The position numbers and the translations under genes are program-made. From the NCBI GenBank assembly GCA_910584435.1, contig CAJUAP010000098.1, forward strand, positions 1 to 6,982: DNA of 6,982 nt, written 5' to 3'. Below the pieces are notes generated by a model that did no database searches, was not told the DNA's origin, and saw only the letters and a list, made by a program, of their open reading frames with translations. This stretch comes from an uncultured Acetatifactor sp. GTDB taxonomy: Bacteria > Bacillota > Clostridia > Lachnospirales > Lachnospiraceae. Below, in pieces: positions 6,615 to 6,982 of this stretch (positions are counted from its first letter, which is position 1; each line of letters begins with the position of its first letter).

Positions 6615-6982
6615 TGGAGTAGACGGGAGTCGAACCCGTGTCCAAAAGCCCATTCCCTGCCCTTCTACTATCATAGTCCGTTATCCCGGCCGGACTCGCT
6701 CCAGCCTGTTCCCTCCTCCGCCAGGTAACGAACAACCTGCCGGATTCGGTAGCTTCATCATACGCCCATACGCGCAAAGCTTAACGCATGTCGTTTCTCA
6801 CATCGTCGATGCCCGGATTCCGGAGTGTGAGTGCCCCGGAGCGGACAAGCCGCCTGAGGCGGCGTCACCAGCTGCGATTAGGCAGCCAGTGCGTACTGAT
6901 AATTATCTTCAGCGTTTATTTTTAAGTTTGCGATTAACGTGTCGCAACGGATAGCTTCTCCAGCTGCAAGACCCCTGTCGAA
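6615..6982 (-). ncRNA. ssrA: Transfer-messenger RNA (tmRNA), 5' end cut by the window
   Basis: tmRNA rescues ribosomes stalled on broken messages, acting with SmpB: it enters as alanyl-tRNA and then supplies a short reading frame that tags the product for proteolysis. The right window edge shows the conserved 5' TTCGACAGGGG (6972-6982, minus), so about ten bases of the acceptor strand are missing. The 3' end has the T arm ACGGG-TTCGACT-CCCGT (about 6624-6640) and the acceptor strand TCTACTCC with discriminator A (6615-6623). The tag frame is at 6878-6931. A GCCGCC/GGCGGC hairpin (about 6850-6864) belongs to the pseudoknot region. The bases after the discriminator are CTG, so the terminal CCA appears not to be encoded. 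One-piece layout, with its own terminator. Confidence 0.96.
6878..6931 (-). other. tmRNA tag-peptide reading frame
   Basis: After the resume alanine codon GCA (6929-6931) the frame reads ANLKINAEDNYQYALAA and ends with TAA (6878-6880). This assumes the first Ala is the resume codon, as is usual. The YALAA end is the classic degron recognised by ClpXP-type proteases. Confidence 0.9.

Overview
The window looks like chromosomal DNA from an anaerobic, low- to mid-GC Gram-positive of the class Clostridia, probably a Lachnospiraceae-like gut bacterium. The pointers are strong AGGAGG-type ribosome binding sites, sigma-A promoters, a perfect CIRCE (HrcA) operator before groES-groEL, a one-piece tmRNA with an ...YALAA tag, an ECF vitamin-type S component encoded alone, and a BlaI-type repressor. 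No species is claimed.

Layout, left to right. Positions 1-492 hold no convincing gene. They contain an inverted repeat at the window edge, a 27-bp palindrome between direct repeats, a sigma-A promoter, and a roughly 290-nt structured leader with a perfect 22-bp tandem duplication. This leader precedes an ECF-transporter S component (493-1056, +), which ends at a strong terminator. After a quiet AT-rich stretch (1130-1485) comes a BlaI/MecI-family repressor (1486-1857, -) with no BlaR1 partner and a promoter overlapped by a repeated ACATKAACAT motif. Next is an acidic, cysteine-rich protein of unknown function (1992-2435, -).

The core of the window is the heat-shock chaperonin operon groS-groL (4605 down to 2628, -), with a clear promoter, CIRCE and a terminator. 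A weaker divergent promoter (4783-4811, +) leads into a small unknown protein-coding frame (open from 4829 to 5176). Its start codon is not where the ribosome-binding sequence predicts. It ends 6 nt before a 14-bp hairpin that probably terminates transcription from both sides. Convergent to it is glf, UDP-galactopyranose mutase (5285-6385, -), the enzyme that makes the galactofuranose donor. The right end is the tmRNA gene ssrA (6615 to beyond 6982, -), with its own terminator and a readable 17-residue tag.

The genes do not form one pathway. Protein folding (GroES/GroEL) and ribosome rescue (tmRNA) are housekeeping. glf, the ECF component, the BlaI-like repressor and the two unknown proteins are single-gene units. 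No transposase, integrase, CRISPR array or phage gene was seen. The most worthwhile leads are the long structured leader of the ECF gene, the repeated motif around the orphan BlaI gene, and the start-less small gene opposite glf.
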